NCBI GenBank assembly: GCA_003168375.1
Contig: PMSI01000001.1
Coordinates: forward strand, 1,116,001 to 1,180,000
DNA length: 64,000 nucleotides
Direction of reading: 5' to 3'
From: Vulcanimicrobiota bacterium
GTDB lineage: Bacteria; Vulcanimicrobiota; Vulcanimicrobiia; Vulcanimicrobiales; Vulcanimicrobiaceae
The position numbers and the translations under genes are program-made. Numbering within the stretch: position 1 is the stretch's first letter; the number at the start of each line of letters is the position of its first letter. Shown one piece after another: positions 1 to 8,477 of this stretch. Below the pieces are notes generated by a model. The model saw only the letters and a list, made by a program, of their open reading frames with translations, was not told the DNA's origin and did not search any database.

Positions 1-1087
1 CGCCGGTTTGCGGGTCGGCGACCGCCGAAACGTCGACCGCCTCGCGCGTGCTGCAGCGCAGGTGCGCTTGGAACCAGGGCCGGCTGACGTACTTGCTGCA
101 GCCGTGGCCAGCGTACTTCCAGCCGGTCTCGCTCCAACCGCTTCCGCTGCGCGAGAGCGCGGTGCCGCCGACCGCGGTGACCGTCGCTGCAGCCGCCGGA
201 TACGAGGGGTAGCCCCGGTCGCCGGAGCTCGCGGTGATCGCGACGCCGTCATGGCGGTAGTGCGCGTCTTCCGCGCTCTGGTTCGCCCACTCGACCGCGT
301 AGTAGCTGTTGCTCACGGCCTGCGCACCGAGGCCGACGGCGACGTCGACCGCCGCGCCCAGATTGTCCAGCAGCGCGGAGTCGGCCTCGACCAGGACGAT
401 CGAGCAGCGCGGACAGGCGGCGGAGACCATGTCGAGGTCCAAGGCGATCTCGGCCGACCATCCCGTGTCGAGCGACGGATACGAGCCGCTTTGGCCGCGC
501 TGGTTCACTTTGCGAAAACAGCCGTTCGCTGAGGTGCACTCGGGGAGGCCGAAGGCGGCGCGGTAGACCGCGAGGTCGGCTTCCGCGGTCGGGTCGTCGT
601 AGGCGTCGACGATCGCGACCGTCCCGCCCGGGAGCTGCGAGGCCAGCCCGTAAGCACTCTGCAGATCCGCCGGGTGGAGGCCGGGGATCGCGGCGGCGGG
701 GAGGCCGGGATTCGCGCTCGGCGGCACGTTGAGGTTGATCGCCGCGGTGCAGGCGGCGGTGCCGGCCGCCGGGACGCCGGGGCACGCGAAGCTGGCGCCC
801 GGGAGTCCGGCTGAGGATTCACCGGGCAGGCCGGCCGACGATTCGCCGGGGAGGCCCGCCGAGGACTCGCCCGGCAATCCGGCCGAGCTTTCGCCCGGGA
901 GCCCGGCCGAGCTCTCACCGGGCAGGCCCGCCGAACTTTCGCCGGGCTGCCCCGATGCTGCGTCCGTCGCGGCGCGAGTCCGTGAGCCTTGCAAGTCAGG
1001 GCGCGCGGCCGGAGTCGCCGGCGCGAGGGCGCCGCCGGAACAGCCCGCGAGGGCGATGAGGGCGAGAATTGCGAGCGTGCGATGCAT
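1..1087 (-). CDS. S53 (sedolisin-like) serine peptidase lipoprotein, C-terminus beyond the left edge
   Basis: The frame is open from an ATG at 1087 to the window edge, about 362 residues. The N-terminus is a lipoprotein signal: a hydrophobic stretch ending in the lipobox LAGC, with Cys16 the predicted lipid anchor. A low-complexity linker of six PGESSAGL repeats follows. The peptidase part then shows AIVDAYDDPTAEADLAVYR, the pair Glu and Asp in EIALDLD (spacing of four, as in the sedolisin Glu/Asp dyad), the oxyanion Asp in SSGDRGY, and VDVSAVADPQTG at the edge. The catalytic Ser (GTSA-type motif) would lie outside the window. It is a secreted, membrane-tethered protease, probably acid-active as is usual for S53. 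It diverges from the LuxR-family gene, and about 115 bp between them should hold both promoters. Confidence 0.85.
   Translation of the reverse strand, partial: MHRTLAILALIALAGCSGGALAPATPAARPDLQGSRTRAATDAASGQPGESSAGLPGESSAGLPGESSAGLPGESSAGLPGESSAGLPGESSAGLPGASFACPGVPAAGTAACTAAINLNVPPSANPGLPAAAIPGLHPADLQSAYGLASQLPGGTVAIVDAYDDPTAEADLAVYRAAFGLPECTSANGCFRKVNQRGQSGSYPSLDTGWSAEIALDLDMVSAACPRCSIVLVEADSALLDNLGAAVDVAVGLGAQAVSNSYYAVEWANQSAEDAHYRHDGVAITASSGDRGYPSYPAAAATVTAVGGTALSRSGSGWSETGWKYAGHGCSKYVSRPWFQAHLRCSTREAVDVSAVADPQTG
798..941. repeat. Six tandem 24-bp repeats encoding PGESSAGL
   Basis: Six head-to-tail 24-bp units lie in frame within the S53 lipoprotein gene. On the minus strand each encodes Pro-Gly-Glu-Ser-Ser-Ala-Gly-Leu, with mostly synonymous differences between copies. 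They form a flexible linker between the lipid anchor and the peptidase domain. Such arrays expand and contract by slippage, so the copy number may vary between strains. Confidence 0.9.
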
Positions 1088-1202
1088 GTCCGTCCGGTTC
1101 CAAAAACGAGCATGGTGGCAGGTCGCTTCCCCGGGCCGCGCTGCCGAAAGGGGCTTACCCACGGAAACCGGGATTCCGAAGCCGAACTGGGACCAAGGTC
1201 CC

Positions 1203-3773
1203 GTGATACCGGTCACTCGTTTGCTTCGCGCGCGCGTCAACGACCGTCTGACCCGTGCCGCCCGCTTCCCGGTCACCCTCATCGTCGCGCCCGCCGGGTT
1301 CGGCAAGAGCGTCGCGTTGCGCGATTTCGTCGAGACGTCGCGGCTCGAAGCGGTACGGTACGACGTCGCGCGCGAGCACCGCACGCTGATGGCGTTCGTA
1401 CACGGGCTGAGCGCTGCGCTCGAGCCGGTCGCGCCGAGCGCGATCGCCGCCTTTCCGGCGATGCAGCAGCTGATCATGGGCGCGACCGATCCGGTCCGCG
1501 AGCTCGCGAGCTGGTTCGCGGAGCACCTCAAGCGCACGGTCTGCACGATCGTGGTCGACGACCTCCACTATGCGGCGGTCGATCCCGATGTCGTCGCGCT
1601 GCTCGTCGATCTGGTCGAGCGCGGCGGCGAGCGCATCCGGTGGATCATCGCGACCCGCTCGGATGCGGGACTCCCGACCGCTTCGTGGATCGGCTACGGC
1701 CGCATGGACTACCCGGTCGGCGAGGACGATCTGCGCTTCACCGTCGAGGAAGCGCTGGCGACCGCCGACGACGCGCAGGCCAGTACGGAGCCGAGCGAGG
1801 TCGAGGCGCTGCGCGAGCTCACCGGCGGATGGCCGATCGCGCTGTCGATCGCGCTGCGCACGCGCACGCACGCGGCCGACTTGCGCGCCGCAGCGACCGG
1901 CACGCGCGAGATGGTGTACCGCTACCTCGCGGAGCAGGTGTTCACCGGCCTCAAACGCGGGCAGCAGATGTTCCTCTTGCGGACCTGCGTCTTTCCGACG
2001 TTCGACCTCGAGATCGCCGAGGCGTTGGGCGCGACGGCGGAGTTTCTCGCCGAGCTGCGGCGCACCGTGACGTTCCTCAGCAGCTCGTCGACGATCGAGT
2101 ACCGCTATCACGAACTCTTCCGCGACTTCCTCGAGCACGAACTGCGGCGCAGCGGTGCGAGCGAATGGTACGGCGCGCACGTCGAAGCCGCCGAGCTGCT
2201 CGAACGACGGCCGGGAACCGAGGCAGCGGCGCTCGCGCTGTACGTGAAGGTCGGTGCGGTCGACGCCATCGTGCGCATCGTGGAGAACGGCGGGATCGAG
2301 TTGCTCGAGCGCGGCGAGAGCGAGCTGTTGGCGACGGCGCTCGAAGCGGTTCCGGAAGCGACGCGCCGCCGCCACGCCGCCGTGATCGGGGTTCGAGCGA
2401 TGCTCGATGCCAACCGCGGACGCTTCGACGTCGCCGAGAGCGGATTCGTCGCCGCGATCGAAGGGGCGCGCGAGATCGATCTGCGCGTCGCCCTCGTGCA
2501 CCGCTACGCGATCGAGCTCGTGCGGCAAGGGCAGGACTGCGTCGAGCTGCTCGCGCCGTACGCTGCCGACGAAGCGTTGCCGCGCACCGTGCGCGTGCCG
2601 ATCCTCGGCACGCTGGCGACGGCGTACGTGCGCGCGGGGCACATGGACGACGCGCTCGCGACGGCGCGCCGCGCGCTGTTCTCGATCGAAGAGCTGGACG
2701 AAGGGCTGCGCGCGCGCGTCTACCAGCAGGCGGCGTACGTGTTCCAGTTCTCCCCGGAACGCGAACGCGCGCGAACCTACGCCGGGCTCGCCGTCGAGCT
2801 CGCCACCGCGCACGGCCTGTTCGAGGTCGCGGCGCGCGCCTACAGCATCCTCTACGCGATCGCGAGCGGCGACGACGACGATCCGATCGCGGCGCTCGCT
2901 ATTTTGGACAAGCTCGAGGAGTGCGCGCGCAAAGGGGCGAGCCGCCAGGTGCGGATCTTCGGGATCGTCGAGTCGTACGCGATCGAGGTCGACCGCAATG
3001 ACGAAGCCGCGATCGAGCGGCTGGAGCGCGAGCTGCTCGACGAAGAGGCGATGGCGCGCACGCACGGCGCGCTGCTGCCGGCGCACGCGCTGCGCGCGGC
3101 GTGGGAGGGCGACTTCCGGCGCGCGTACGACCTGCTCGCCGGAACCGCTGAACACCAGGAGGTCGACGAGCGGCGAGCGCTCCGCGCCGCCGAGGCGGCG
3201 CTGTACGCGTTCTCCGCCGGTTTGGCCGCCGAAGGCGAAGAGTCGCTGCGGTACGCGCTCGCGGCGCTGGAGCGCTGCAAGCCCTCGCCGCGCGCGCTGC
3301 GCGCGCAAATCACGGTCGCGCTCACCGAGGTCGTGCGCGGGCGCGCGTCGTCGGGGCATCGGCACCTTGCGGATGCGGAGCGCAAGCTGACGCCGGCGAT
3401 GCGCCGCCTCCGCGTCTTCGCGAACGCGGTGCGCGCGATGGAGCGCGTGCAGCTCGAGCAGGCCGATCCGGCGACGCTCACGGCGGCGCTCGAACGGCTG
3501 CGCGCCGAACACTTCGGCGGGCTGGCGCGGATGCTCGCCGCGCTCCCGGTCACGCGAGCGGAAGACGCCGGCTACGCGCAGCTCACCCCGTCGGAGCGTG
3601 AGATCCTCCAGCTGCTTGCGAAGGGCGCGAGCACGAAGGACGTCGCCGCACGAACCGGGCGCAGCCCGCAGACCGTCGACACGCACACCCGCTCGATCTG
3701 CCGCAAGCTGAACTGCAGCGGCCGCCGCGAAGCGATCGCCATCGCGACCAGCGCCGGCTGGGTCAGCGTCTAA
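1203..3773 (+). CDS. LuxR-family transcriptional regulator with N-terminal MalT-like ATPase
   Basis: This is an 856-residue one-component regulator of the large STAND/MalT-like type. Walker A (APAGFGKS) is at about residues 29-36 and Walker B (TIVVDDLHY) at about 114-122. A long helical, TPR-like middle follows. The C-terminus is a LuxR/GerE helix-turn-helix (about 793-850, LTPSEREILQLLAKGAS ... TVDTHTRSICRKL). I chose the GTG at 1203 because the conserved start of this family (PVTRLLRARV...FPVTLIVAPAG) follows at once. The frame stays open upstream, but that stretch overlaps the divergent lipoprotein gene and has no family features. The DUF5069 gene begins 12 bp downstream, suggesting co-transcription. 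The ligand is unknown. Confidence 0.88.
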   Translation: MIPVTRLLRARVNDRLTRAARFPVTLIVAPAGFGKSVALRDFVETSRLEAVRYDVAREHRTLMAFVHGLSAALEPVAPSAIAAFPAMQQLIMGATDPVRELASWFAEHLKRTVCTIVVDDLHYAAVDPDVVALLVDLVERGGERIRWIIATRSDAGLPTASWIGYGRMDYPVGEDDLRFTVEEALATADDAQASTEPSEVEALRELTGGWPIALSIALRTRTHAADLRAAATGTREMVYRYLAEQVFTGLKRGQQMFLLRTCVFPTFDLEIAEALGATAEFLAELRRTVTFLSSSSTIEYRYHELFRDFLEHELRRSGASEWYGAHVEAAELLERRPGTEAAALALYVKVGAVDAIVRIVENGGIELLERGESELLATALEAVPEATRRRHAAVIGVRAMLDANRGRFDVAESGFVAAIEGAREIDLRVALVHRYAIELVRQGQDCVELLAPYAADEALPRTVRVPILGTLATAYVRAGHMDDALATARRALFSIEELDEGLRARVYQQAAYVFQFSPERERARTYAGLAVELATAHGLFEVAARAYSILYAIASGDDDDPIAALAILDKLEECARKGASRQVRIFGIVESYAIEVDRNDEAAIERLERELLDEEAMARTHGALLPAHALRAAWEGDFRRAYDLLAGTAEHQEVDERRALRAAEAALYAFSAGLAAEGEESLRYALAALERCKPSPRALRAQITVALTEVVRGRASSGHRHLADAERKLTPAMRRLRVFANAVRAMERVQLEQADPATLTAALERLRAEHFGGLARMLAALPVTRAEDAGYAQLTPSEREILQLLAKGASTKDVAARTGRSPQTVDTHTRSICRKLNCSGRREAIAIATSAGWVSV

Positions 3774-3784
3774 GGGAGGACATC

Positions 3785-4225
3785 ATGGAACCGCTCGATC
3801 TTGAATCACGGCCGCCGCGCTCGCCGCGCGAGCAGATGCTCGGCGTGTACTTCCTCCCGCGCACGATCGACAAGATCCGCGCCGAGCTGCCGGGCGGAAA
3901 ACCCGGCGGCTACATCGTCGTCGGCCCTGACAGCATGAGCGCGTACCTGCTGCACAAGCTGCGCATCGCCGTCGACGATCTGCGCGAAGTCGTCGCCCAC
4001 GCGGCGGACGAAGACGAAGTCGTCGCGTGGTTGCGCGAGCGCGTCGATCCGGCCGTCGTCGAGCCGCTCAACGCGAAACTGCTCGGCTCGCGCATCGACG
4101 CCGCACCGCCGGACAAGCAGGAGATCATCCGCGAACGGCACCCGGTACTCGCGACGCGCCCCGACATCGAGAACGCGTTCCAGCTGCTCGAAGCCGACGA
4201 CGCCTGGCACTTCGCGAAGCGTTGA
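3785..4225 (+). CDS. DUF5069 domain protein
   Basis: This 146-residue cytoplasmic protein matches the DUF5069 layout: an RPPRSPREQMLGVYFLPRTI opening, a helical middle (SAYLLHKLRIAVDDLREVV), and a DEVVAWLRERVD segment before a charged C-terminus. A strong Shine-Dalgarno (GGGAGGA) sits just upstream of the ATG, 12 bp after the LuxR-family gene, so the two probably form an operon. The family has no established biochemical role that I know of. A second member lies at 26461-26919, downstream of the genomic island. Confidence 0.85.
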   Translation: MEPLDLESRPPRSPREQMLGVYFLPRTIDKIRAELPGGKPGGYIVVGPDSMSAYLLHKLRIAVDDLREVVAHAADEDEVVAWLRERVDPAVVEPLNAKLLGSRIDAAPPDKQEIIRERHPVLATRPDIENAFQLLEADDAWHFAKR

Positions 4226-4806
4226 CCCGCTTCCGAGTTGCGACGCTAATCGGCGCCGGGTTCACTCTGCTTCTCGCTTTGGCGCAGGTGAGTCGGCCAG
4301 GATCGGCCGGTTTAGTGCCAGTCCAGACGATGAGCACGAGGCTCGTGATTCAAGAGCGGTGCGGAATGGATCCCGTAGCGTTGATTCGTACATTCGGCAA
4401 TATCGTGCATCTCGCCGGAAGCAACGAGCGCGTTGCCGCCCGAGAACCCCGGTTCTTAGCCGATGTACGGCGCTGTGAAACGATGGTGAGGGATTCACCA
4501 AGGAGCGCCGCGAGCGTGAAATCGGCGCGCATTGCGCTCGCCGATCTCGAGCTCATCGAGGTTATTGTGGCGGCTCGTCGGCGCCGGCGGTTCGTTTTGC
4601 GCCACGACGTTGCGGCGGCAAGCAGTGAATTACGGTCATATCTTCCGTCGATGTTGCGGTTGTGCGGAGATTCGTCGTTGCGCGAAATCACGACCGGCCC
4701 TATCGGTCTATGGTCAGCCGTGCGCACGACGCTGATCTTCCCGGACGATCCTCAGATTCGCCGGAATGTTCCCTTCCAGAAATGTGCTCAGCGTCTCGGC
4801 GCTTGA
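4222..4806 (+). CDS. Hypothetical exported or membrane-anchored protein
   Basis: This 194-codon frame starts at a TTG overlapping the stop of the DUF5069 gene (TTGA), an arrangement typical of translational coupling. The first 25 residues look like a signal anchor (VATLIGAGFTLLLALAQV). The rest (MSTRLVIQERCGMDPVALIRTFGN ...) has normal composition but no family I recognise. GC content falls here compared with the genes on either side, which may indicate acquired or degenerating DNA. The start is inferred from the overlap alone. Confidence 0.45.
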   Translation: MTRFRVATLIGAGFTLLLALAQVSRPGSAGLVPVQTMSTRLVIQERCGMDPVALIRTFGNIVHLAGSNERVAAREPRFLADVRRCETMVRDSPRSAASVKSARIALADLELIEVIVAARRRRRFVLRHDVAAASSELRSYLPSMLRLCGDSSLREITTGPIGLWSAVRTTLIFPDDPQIRRNVPFQKCAQRLGA

Positions 4807-4834
4807 CGTGAGCCCGCGCTTCCGGGAGGTATCC

Positions 4835-5374
4835 CTAGCGCTCGAGAGAGCCGATGAGTTCGCCGAGGGCGGCGACGTGGCCGGCGATTGCGTCGAGGAG
4901 CCGGCCGCGCGTCGGCGGCTGATCGAAGCGCGGCACGAAGTCGACCGCGAGCAGCGTGAAGACGTAGCGGTGCGGGCCGTGGCCCGGGAGCGGCGCCGGC
5001 GCGACGTAGCCGCGGCGGCCGGCACCGTTGTACCCCATCGTCACGTGCGCGCCGTCGAGCGCGCCCTCGCCCAGCGACGTCGTCGCCGGGTCGATCGCGT
5101 ACGCGATCGCGTGCGTCAGCGGCCGCAGCATCGGCGCGTCGACGTCCTCCACGACGAGCGCCAGCATCTTCGCCGCGGCCGGAACGCCGCTCCACGCGAG
5201 TGGCGGCGACGCGCTGCCCGCCGGGATCGGTTCGCCGTACGCGAACGCCGGGCTGCGCAGATCGATCGTGCGCGGCACCTGCGAGAAGCGGATGTCCTCG
5301 GCGACGCGGTACTCGTCGCCCGCGCGCCAGCCGCGCAGCCTGCGCCCCATGAATCGCCCGAGAAGGTGCATCAT
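4835..5374 (-). CDS. YbhB/YbcL family (PEBP, Raf kinase inhibitor-like) protein
   Basis: This 179-residue protein has the phosphatidylethanolamine-binding-protein fold signatures: SPAFAYGEPIP, a PPLAWSGVPAAAKMLALVVEDVDAP strand pair containing the conserved DxDAP-type motif, and GHGPHRYVFTLLAVD near the ligand pocket. Compared with the second PEBP of this window (17308-17790), it has an N-terminal extension rich in Arg and no signal peptide. The bacterial proteins have no settled function. The gene stands alone, with a cluster of dispersed repeats just upstream of its start. Confidence 0.85.
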   Translation of the reverse strand: MMHLLGRFMGRRLRGWRAGDEYRVAEDIRFSQVPRTIDLRSPAFAYGEPIPAGSASPPLAWSGVPAAAKMLALVVEDVDAPMLRPLTHAIAYAIDPATTSLGEGALDGAHVTMGYNGAGRRGYVAPAPLPGHGPHRYVFTLLAVDFVPRFDQPPTRGRLLDAIAGHVAALGELIGSLER

Positions 5375-5390
5375 CGCGTGGCACCCGCAC

Positions 5391-5470
5391 CCTTCGACAA
5401 GCTCAGGGTGACATCGAGCGGGGCACCCTTCGACAGGCTCAGGGTGACAATGGGTCGGCTCCGGGTGACA
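5391..5470. repeat. Cluster of the dispersed CCTTCGACA(A/G)GCTCAGGGTGAC repeat
   Basis: Two full copies (5391-5412 and 5427-5448) and a third partial copy (ending near 5470) of a short dispersed repeat lie between the YbhB gene and the pilus-like gene. The same motif recurs at 36101-36123, 36383-36415, 40674-40695 and 61224-61245. Copies occur in both orientations, sometimes as inverted pairs that could form hairpins. It behaves like a REP-type intergenic element. Confidence 0.85.
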
Positions 5471-5492
5471 CGACCCCGGTCGGCGCGGGGCG

Positions 5493-6281
5493 TCAGTTCG
5501 GGATGAGTTGTAGCGTGATGTAGGCGCCGGTTTGGCCGGCGGTCGTCGAGGCGGCGCCGGAGGCGAGGTTCACTTGCACGTCCTCGGCCCCGAACATGTT
5601 GACCAGCACGCCGCCGTTGACGGTCGGTCCGGCCATGGTCATCAGGCCCAGACTCGTGCCGGAGGGCGAGTAGAACTCGAGCCCGGGCGCGCCCGGGTTG
5701 CCGGGATTCGCGCCGGCGCTGGAGGCACCGCCGGTGCCCGGCGGGACGATGCTGCCGCCAGCCGCGCAACTGGTCAGGTTCATCCCGGTGAACGTCCCCG
5801 CGGCTGGGTTGCCGGAGCGGCCGGAGGCCGTCAGCGGCGCGACCGCTGGCGCGAGCGGGAACGACGCGCCGCCGTTGGGGTACGCGCAGATTCCGATGCC
5901 GCTGGTCGGCGTGGCGTCCAGATACTGGTTCACGGTGAAGCCGGTCGCGTCGTTGGTGTTGACCGAGACGGCGATCGCGTTCTTGTAGAGGCAGGCCGTC
6001 GCGGCGTTCGGCCGCGGGCTCAGGCCGCCGAAGGTCAGGGTGAAGTTCGTCTCGGCGCCGGCCGCGGTGCAGACGCCCGCCAGGCTCGGGAGCAGCGTCG
6101 GGACGGCGTTGCCCTGGGCCCCGCCGACGCTGTACTGCGTGACGATCGTCATCGAGGCCGTCGCGGAACTGGTCCACTGGATCTGGGCCCCTGCGGTGCG
6201 CGTCGAGGACGCATGCGCGCCCGGCGTCGATGCTGCGGCGAGCGACGCGACGATGGCGGACGCGACCAGGAGGCGTTTCAC
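5493..6281 (-). CDS. Secreted pilus/coat-like surface protein of unknown family
   Basis: This is a 262-residue protein with a clear Sec signal peptide (VKRLLVASAIVASLAAASTPGAHA). The mature part is rich in Ala, Gly, Ser and Thr and resembles spore-coat-U/pilus subunit-like domains in composition and size: beta-rich, with several widely spaced Cys (GVCTAAGAET, ATACLYKNA, GICAYPNGG, LTSCAAGG). I chose the GTG at 6281 because AAAGGA lies 9 nt upstream and the signal peptide begins there. An upstream ATG at 6338 falls inside a leader hairpin and gives a non-signal extension. The gene follows the MFS gene in the same direction after about 120 bp. The function is inferred only from export and composition. 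Confidence 0.7.
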   Translation of the reverse strand: MKRLLVASAIVASLAAASTPGAHASSTRTAGAQIQWTSSATASMTIVTQYSVGGAQGNAVPTLLPSLAGVCTAAGAETNFTLTFGGLSPRPNAATACLYKNAIAVSVNTNDATGFTVNQYLDATPTSGIGICAYPNGGASFPLAPAVAPLTASGRSGNPAAGTFTGMNLTSCAAGGSIVPPGTGGASSAGANPGNPGAPGLEFYSPSGTSLGLMTMAGPTVNGGVLVNMFGAEDVQVNLASGAASTTAGQTGAYITLQLIPN

Positions 6282-6285
6282 GAAG

Positions 6286-6345
6286 GCAAATCCTTTGCAT
6301 CTGGGGCCCGCTGGGCGCAGCGGGCACGGTCTCGCCATCCTGGCG
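6286..6345 (-). promoter_or_regulatory. Structured 5' leader: three consecutive hairpins, two with GGA loops
   Basis: Reading along the minus strand, the leader contains CGCCA-GGA-TGGCG (6345-6333), GCCCGCTG-CGCC-CAGCGGGC (6325-6306) and GCAAA-GGA-TTTGC (6298-6286), all perfectly paired. The last loop holds the Shine-Dalgarno of the secreted protein gene. GGA exposed in a hairpin loop is the hallmark of CsrA/RsmA binding sites, and here it occurs twice. Control of translation is therefore likely. The CsrA assignment is inference. Confidence 0.5.
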
Positions 6346-6402
6346 AAACGGGATATCAGACGCTTTCGGATATCGGGTGGGCATCGAGCGTAGTTTAGCG
6401 GC

Positions 6403-7593
6403 TCACTCCGCCGAGGCCGCTGCGGCGGCCGCCCGCGGGCCGGCCCGCCGAGCTTGCGCGACGCCCAGGACGAAGGCCGCCACGACCAGCGTCGTCATGA
6501 TCGCGGCCACGGGCGGGACCCCGAATGCCCCCAGCACACCGGTCGTGATCGGCGGCATCACGAAGCCCGCCAGGCTGTCGAGCCCCGAGACGACGCCCAG
6601 CACGGTGCCGCGGCGGTCGTCCGGGGCGACGTCGGAGGCCAGGGCGGGGAAGGCCGAGTTCTCGATGGAGAGCCCGATGCCGAACAGCACCAGCAGCACG
6701 ACCGCCAGCGCGAACGACGTCGCGAACGGTACCAGCGCGAAGGCCGCGACGCAGAACGCGAGCCCGAGGTTGGTCGCCACGCGGTTGCCCAGCCGGTCGA
6801 CGATTCGTCCGACGACCGCGAGCTGGAGCACGACCTGCAGGACGCCGAACGCCGCGAACACGTACGAGGTTTCCGCGACGCCCCAGCCGAGCTGGGCGTG
6901 CAGGATCAGCGCCATCGCCGAGAACCAGCCGTACATCGCGAGCGTGTAGATGAGCCGCAGCCACAGCACCGGCGCCACCGCTCGGTCGCGCAGCGAGTGG
7001 AAGATCTCGCCGAGCCCGACCGCGCTCTGTGCGCCCTCCGGCGTCTTGCCGCGCGACTCCGGCAGCATGAAGATCGTCAGCAGCAGCGTCAGGAGCTGCA
7101 GCGCCGCGGCGAGCAGGAACGGCACGGCGAAGCCGTAGCGCTGCGCCAGCCAGCCGCCGGTCGCGGGGCCGAAGACGAACCCGGCGCTGAACGCGGCGCC
7201 CACGTACGCGAACGCCTCGCCGCGGCGCTTGGGCTCGACGAGATCGGCGACGTAGGCTTGGGTCACGCCGATGTTGCCGCCGGAGAGCCCTTCGAGCGCG
7301 CGCGAGAGGAGCACGAACGGGACCGACGGCGCGAATGCCATCAGCACCCAGGCGATCGTCGCGCCGATCTGCGAGACGATCAGCACCATCTTGCGGCCGA
7401 TGCGGTCGCTGACGTTGCCCCACACGGGTCCCGCGAACAGCTGGCAGATCGAGTAGGTCGCGAACACGACCCCGACGACGTAATCCTGCGCCCCGAACTT
7501 CAGCACGAAGAACGGCAGCAGCGGGATCAAGATGCTGAAGCCGAGGATGTCGATGAAGGTGATGCCGAGGATCGGTAGCAGTCGCAGGATCAC
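6403..7593 (-). CDS. MFS transporter, TetA/DHA1-like drug efflux type
   Basis: This is a 396-residue inner-membrane transporter with 12 predicted helices. It opens with LPILGITFIDILGFSILIPLLPFF and carries the loop 2-3 motif A GNVSDRIGRKMVL and motif-C-like glycines in LSGGNIGVTQAYVADLVEP. This places it among proton-driven drug/H+ antiporters such as TetA-like proteins; the substrate is not predictable. The gene sits 8 bp after the SDR gene, so it probably belongs to a three-gene operon with the SDR and the small membrane protein upstream. Confidence 0.88.
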   Translation of the reverse strand: MILRLLPILGITFIDILGFSILIPLLPFFVLKFGAQDYVVGVVFATYSICQLFAGPVWGNVSDRIGRKMVLIVSQIGATIAWVLMAFAPSVPFVLLSRALEGLSGGNIGVTQAYVADLVEPKRRGEAFAYVGAAFSAGFVFGPATGGWLAQRYGFAVPFLLAAALQLLTLLLTIFMLPESRGKTPEGAQSAVGLGEIFHSLRDRAVAPVLWLRLIYTLAMYGWFSAMALILHAQLGWGVAETSYVFAAFGVLQVVLQLAVVGRIVDRLGNRVATNLGLAFCVAAFALVPFATSFALAVVLLVLFGIGLSIENSAFPALASDVAPDDRRGTVLGVVSGLDSLAGFVMPPITTGVLGAFGVPPVAAIMTTLVVAAFVLGVAQARRAGPRAAAAAASAE

Positions 7594-7601
7594 GTGTCAC
7601 C

Positions 7602-8477
7602 CTAATCCGGTCGAAGGGCGATCCGTTTCAGCATCGCGCGCAACAGCCGGTCGCGCGCTCGATCCGGGACGATCGAACCGATCGCGACGCGCACCTTCGC
7701 ATCGAACCCGACGACGTAGCGGGTGCGCGGCTTGCGCGCGCTCAGGGCGTGCGCGATCGCATCGGCGACGCGCTCCGGCGCGATGCCGCGCGCGGCGAAC
7801 TTCTCGGAGACGCGCAGCATCATCGCGATCTCGTCCGCGTAGCGCGCGCGCAGCTCCGGATCCATCGCGTCGCCGAGCGCCGAACCGAACTTCGCGCTGC
7901 GTTCCCAGATCGGCGTCTTCACCGCGCCGGGCTCGACGATCGCGACGTCGACGCCGCTCGGCAGCAGCTCGGCACGCAGTGCGTCGGAGAGCGCTTCGAG
8001 CGCGTGCTTCGACGCCGCGTACGGACCGACGAACGGCGCGGCGAGCCGGCCTTGCACGGAAGAGATCATCACGATCCGCCCGCGCGTGCGGCGCAGCAGC
8101 GGCAGCATCGCCTGCGTGACGGCGAGCGCGCCGAAGACGTTGATCTCGAACTGCTCGCGCAACGCGTCCAGCGGGATCGCCTCGAGCGGCGCACCGACCG
8201 CGATGCCGGCGTTGTTCACCAGCCCGTACAGCCCGCCGTCGCTCGCGATCGTGGTCGCAGCGGCCGCGATCTGCGCCGCGTCGGTCACGTCGAGCACGAT
8301 CGGCGTGCAGTGTTCGCCGAGTTCGTGGAGCCGGGCGGCGGCGTCGGCACTGCGGACGCCGGCCCACACGCGGAATCCGCGCTCGACGAGGACGCGCGCG
8401 CTCGCCGCCCCGATCCCGCTCGATGCGCCGGTGATCAAGACGGCGCGGCGTGCCGGGTTCGGCGACGCCGAGGCCAT
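7602..8477 (-). CDS. Short-chain dehydrogenase/reductase (SDR)
   Basis: This is a 291-residue classical SDR. It shows the cofactor motif TGASSGIG (about residues 16-23), LVNNAGIAVG, the catalytic Ser in MISSVQG, and Tyr/Lys in YAASK. The long C-terminal extension after the active site resembles retinol-dehydrogenase-like SDRs that reduce lipophilic carbonyls. The start ATG at 8477 overlaps the stop of the preceding gene (TAATG), indicating translational coupling. The substrate is unknown. Confidence 0.88.
   Translation of the reverse strand: MASASPNPARRAVLITGASSGIGAASARVLVERGFRVWAGVRSADAAARLHELGEHCTPIVLDVTDAAQIAAAATTIASDGGLYGLVNNAGIAVGAPLEAIPLDALREQFEINVFGALAVTQAMLPLLRRTRGRIVMISSVQGRLAAPFVGPYAASKHALEALSDALRAELLPSGVDVAIVEPGAVKTPIWERSAKFGSALGDAMDPELRARYADEIAMMLRVSEKFAARGIAPERVADAIAHALSARKPRTRYVVGFDAKVRVAIGSIVPDRARDRLLRAMLKRIALRPD

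Noticed and set aside
798-941. A CRISPR array, because of regular 24-bp repeats
   Set aside because: The units are directly adjacent without spacers and translate in frame as PGESSAGL inside a protein gene.
729-1202. An N-terminal extension of the LuxR-family regulator
   Set aside because: The frame stays open upstream, but this stretch overlaps the divergent lipoprotein gene and is the mirror image of its PGESSAGL repeats. The conserved family start follows the GTG at 1203.
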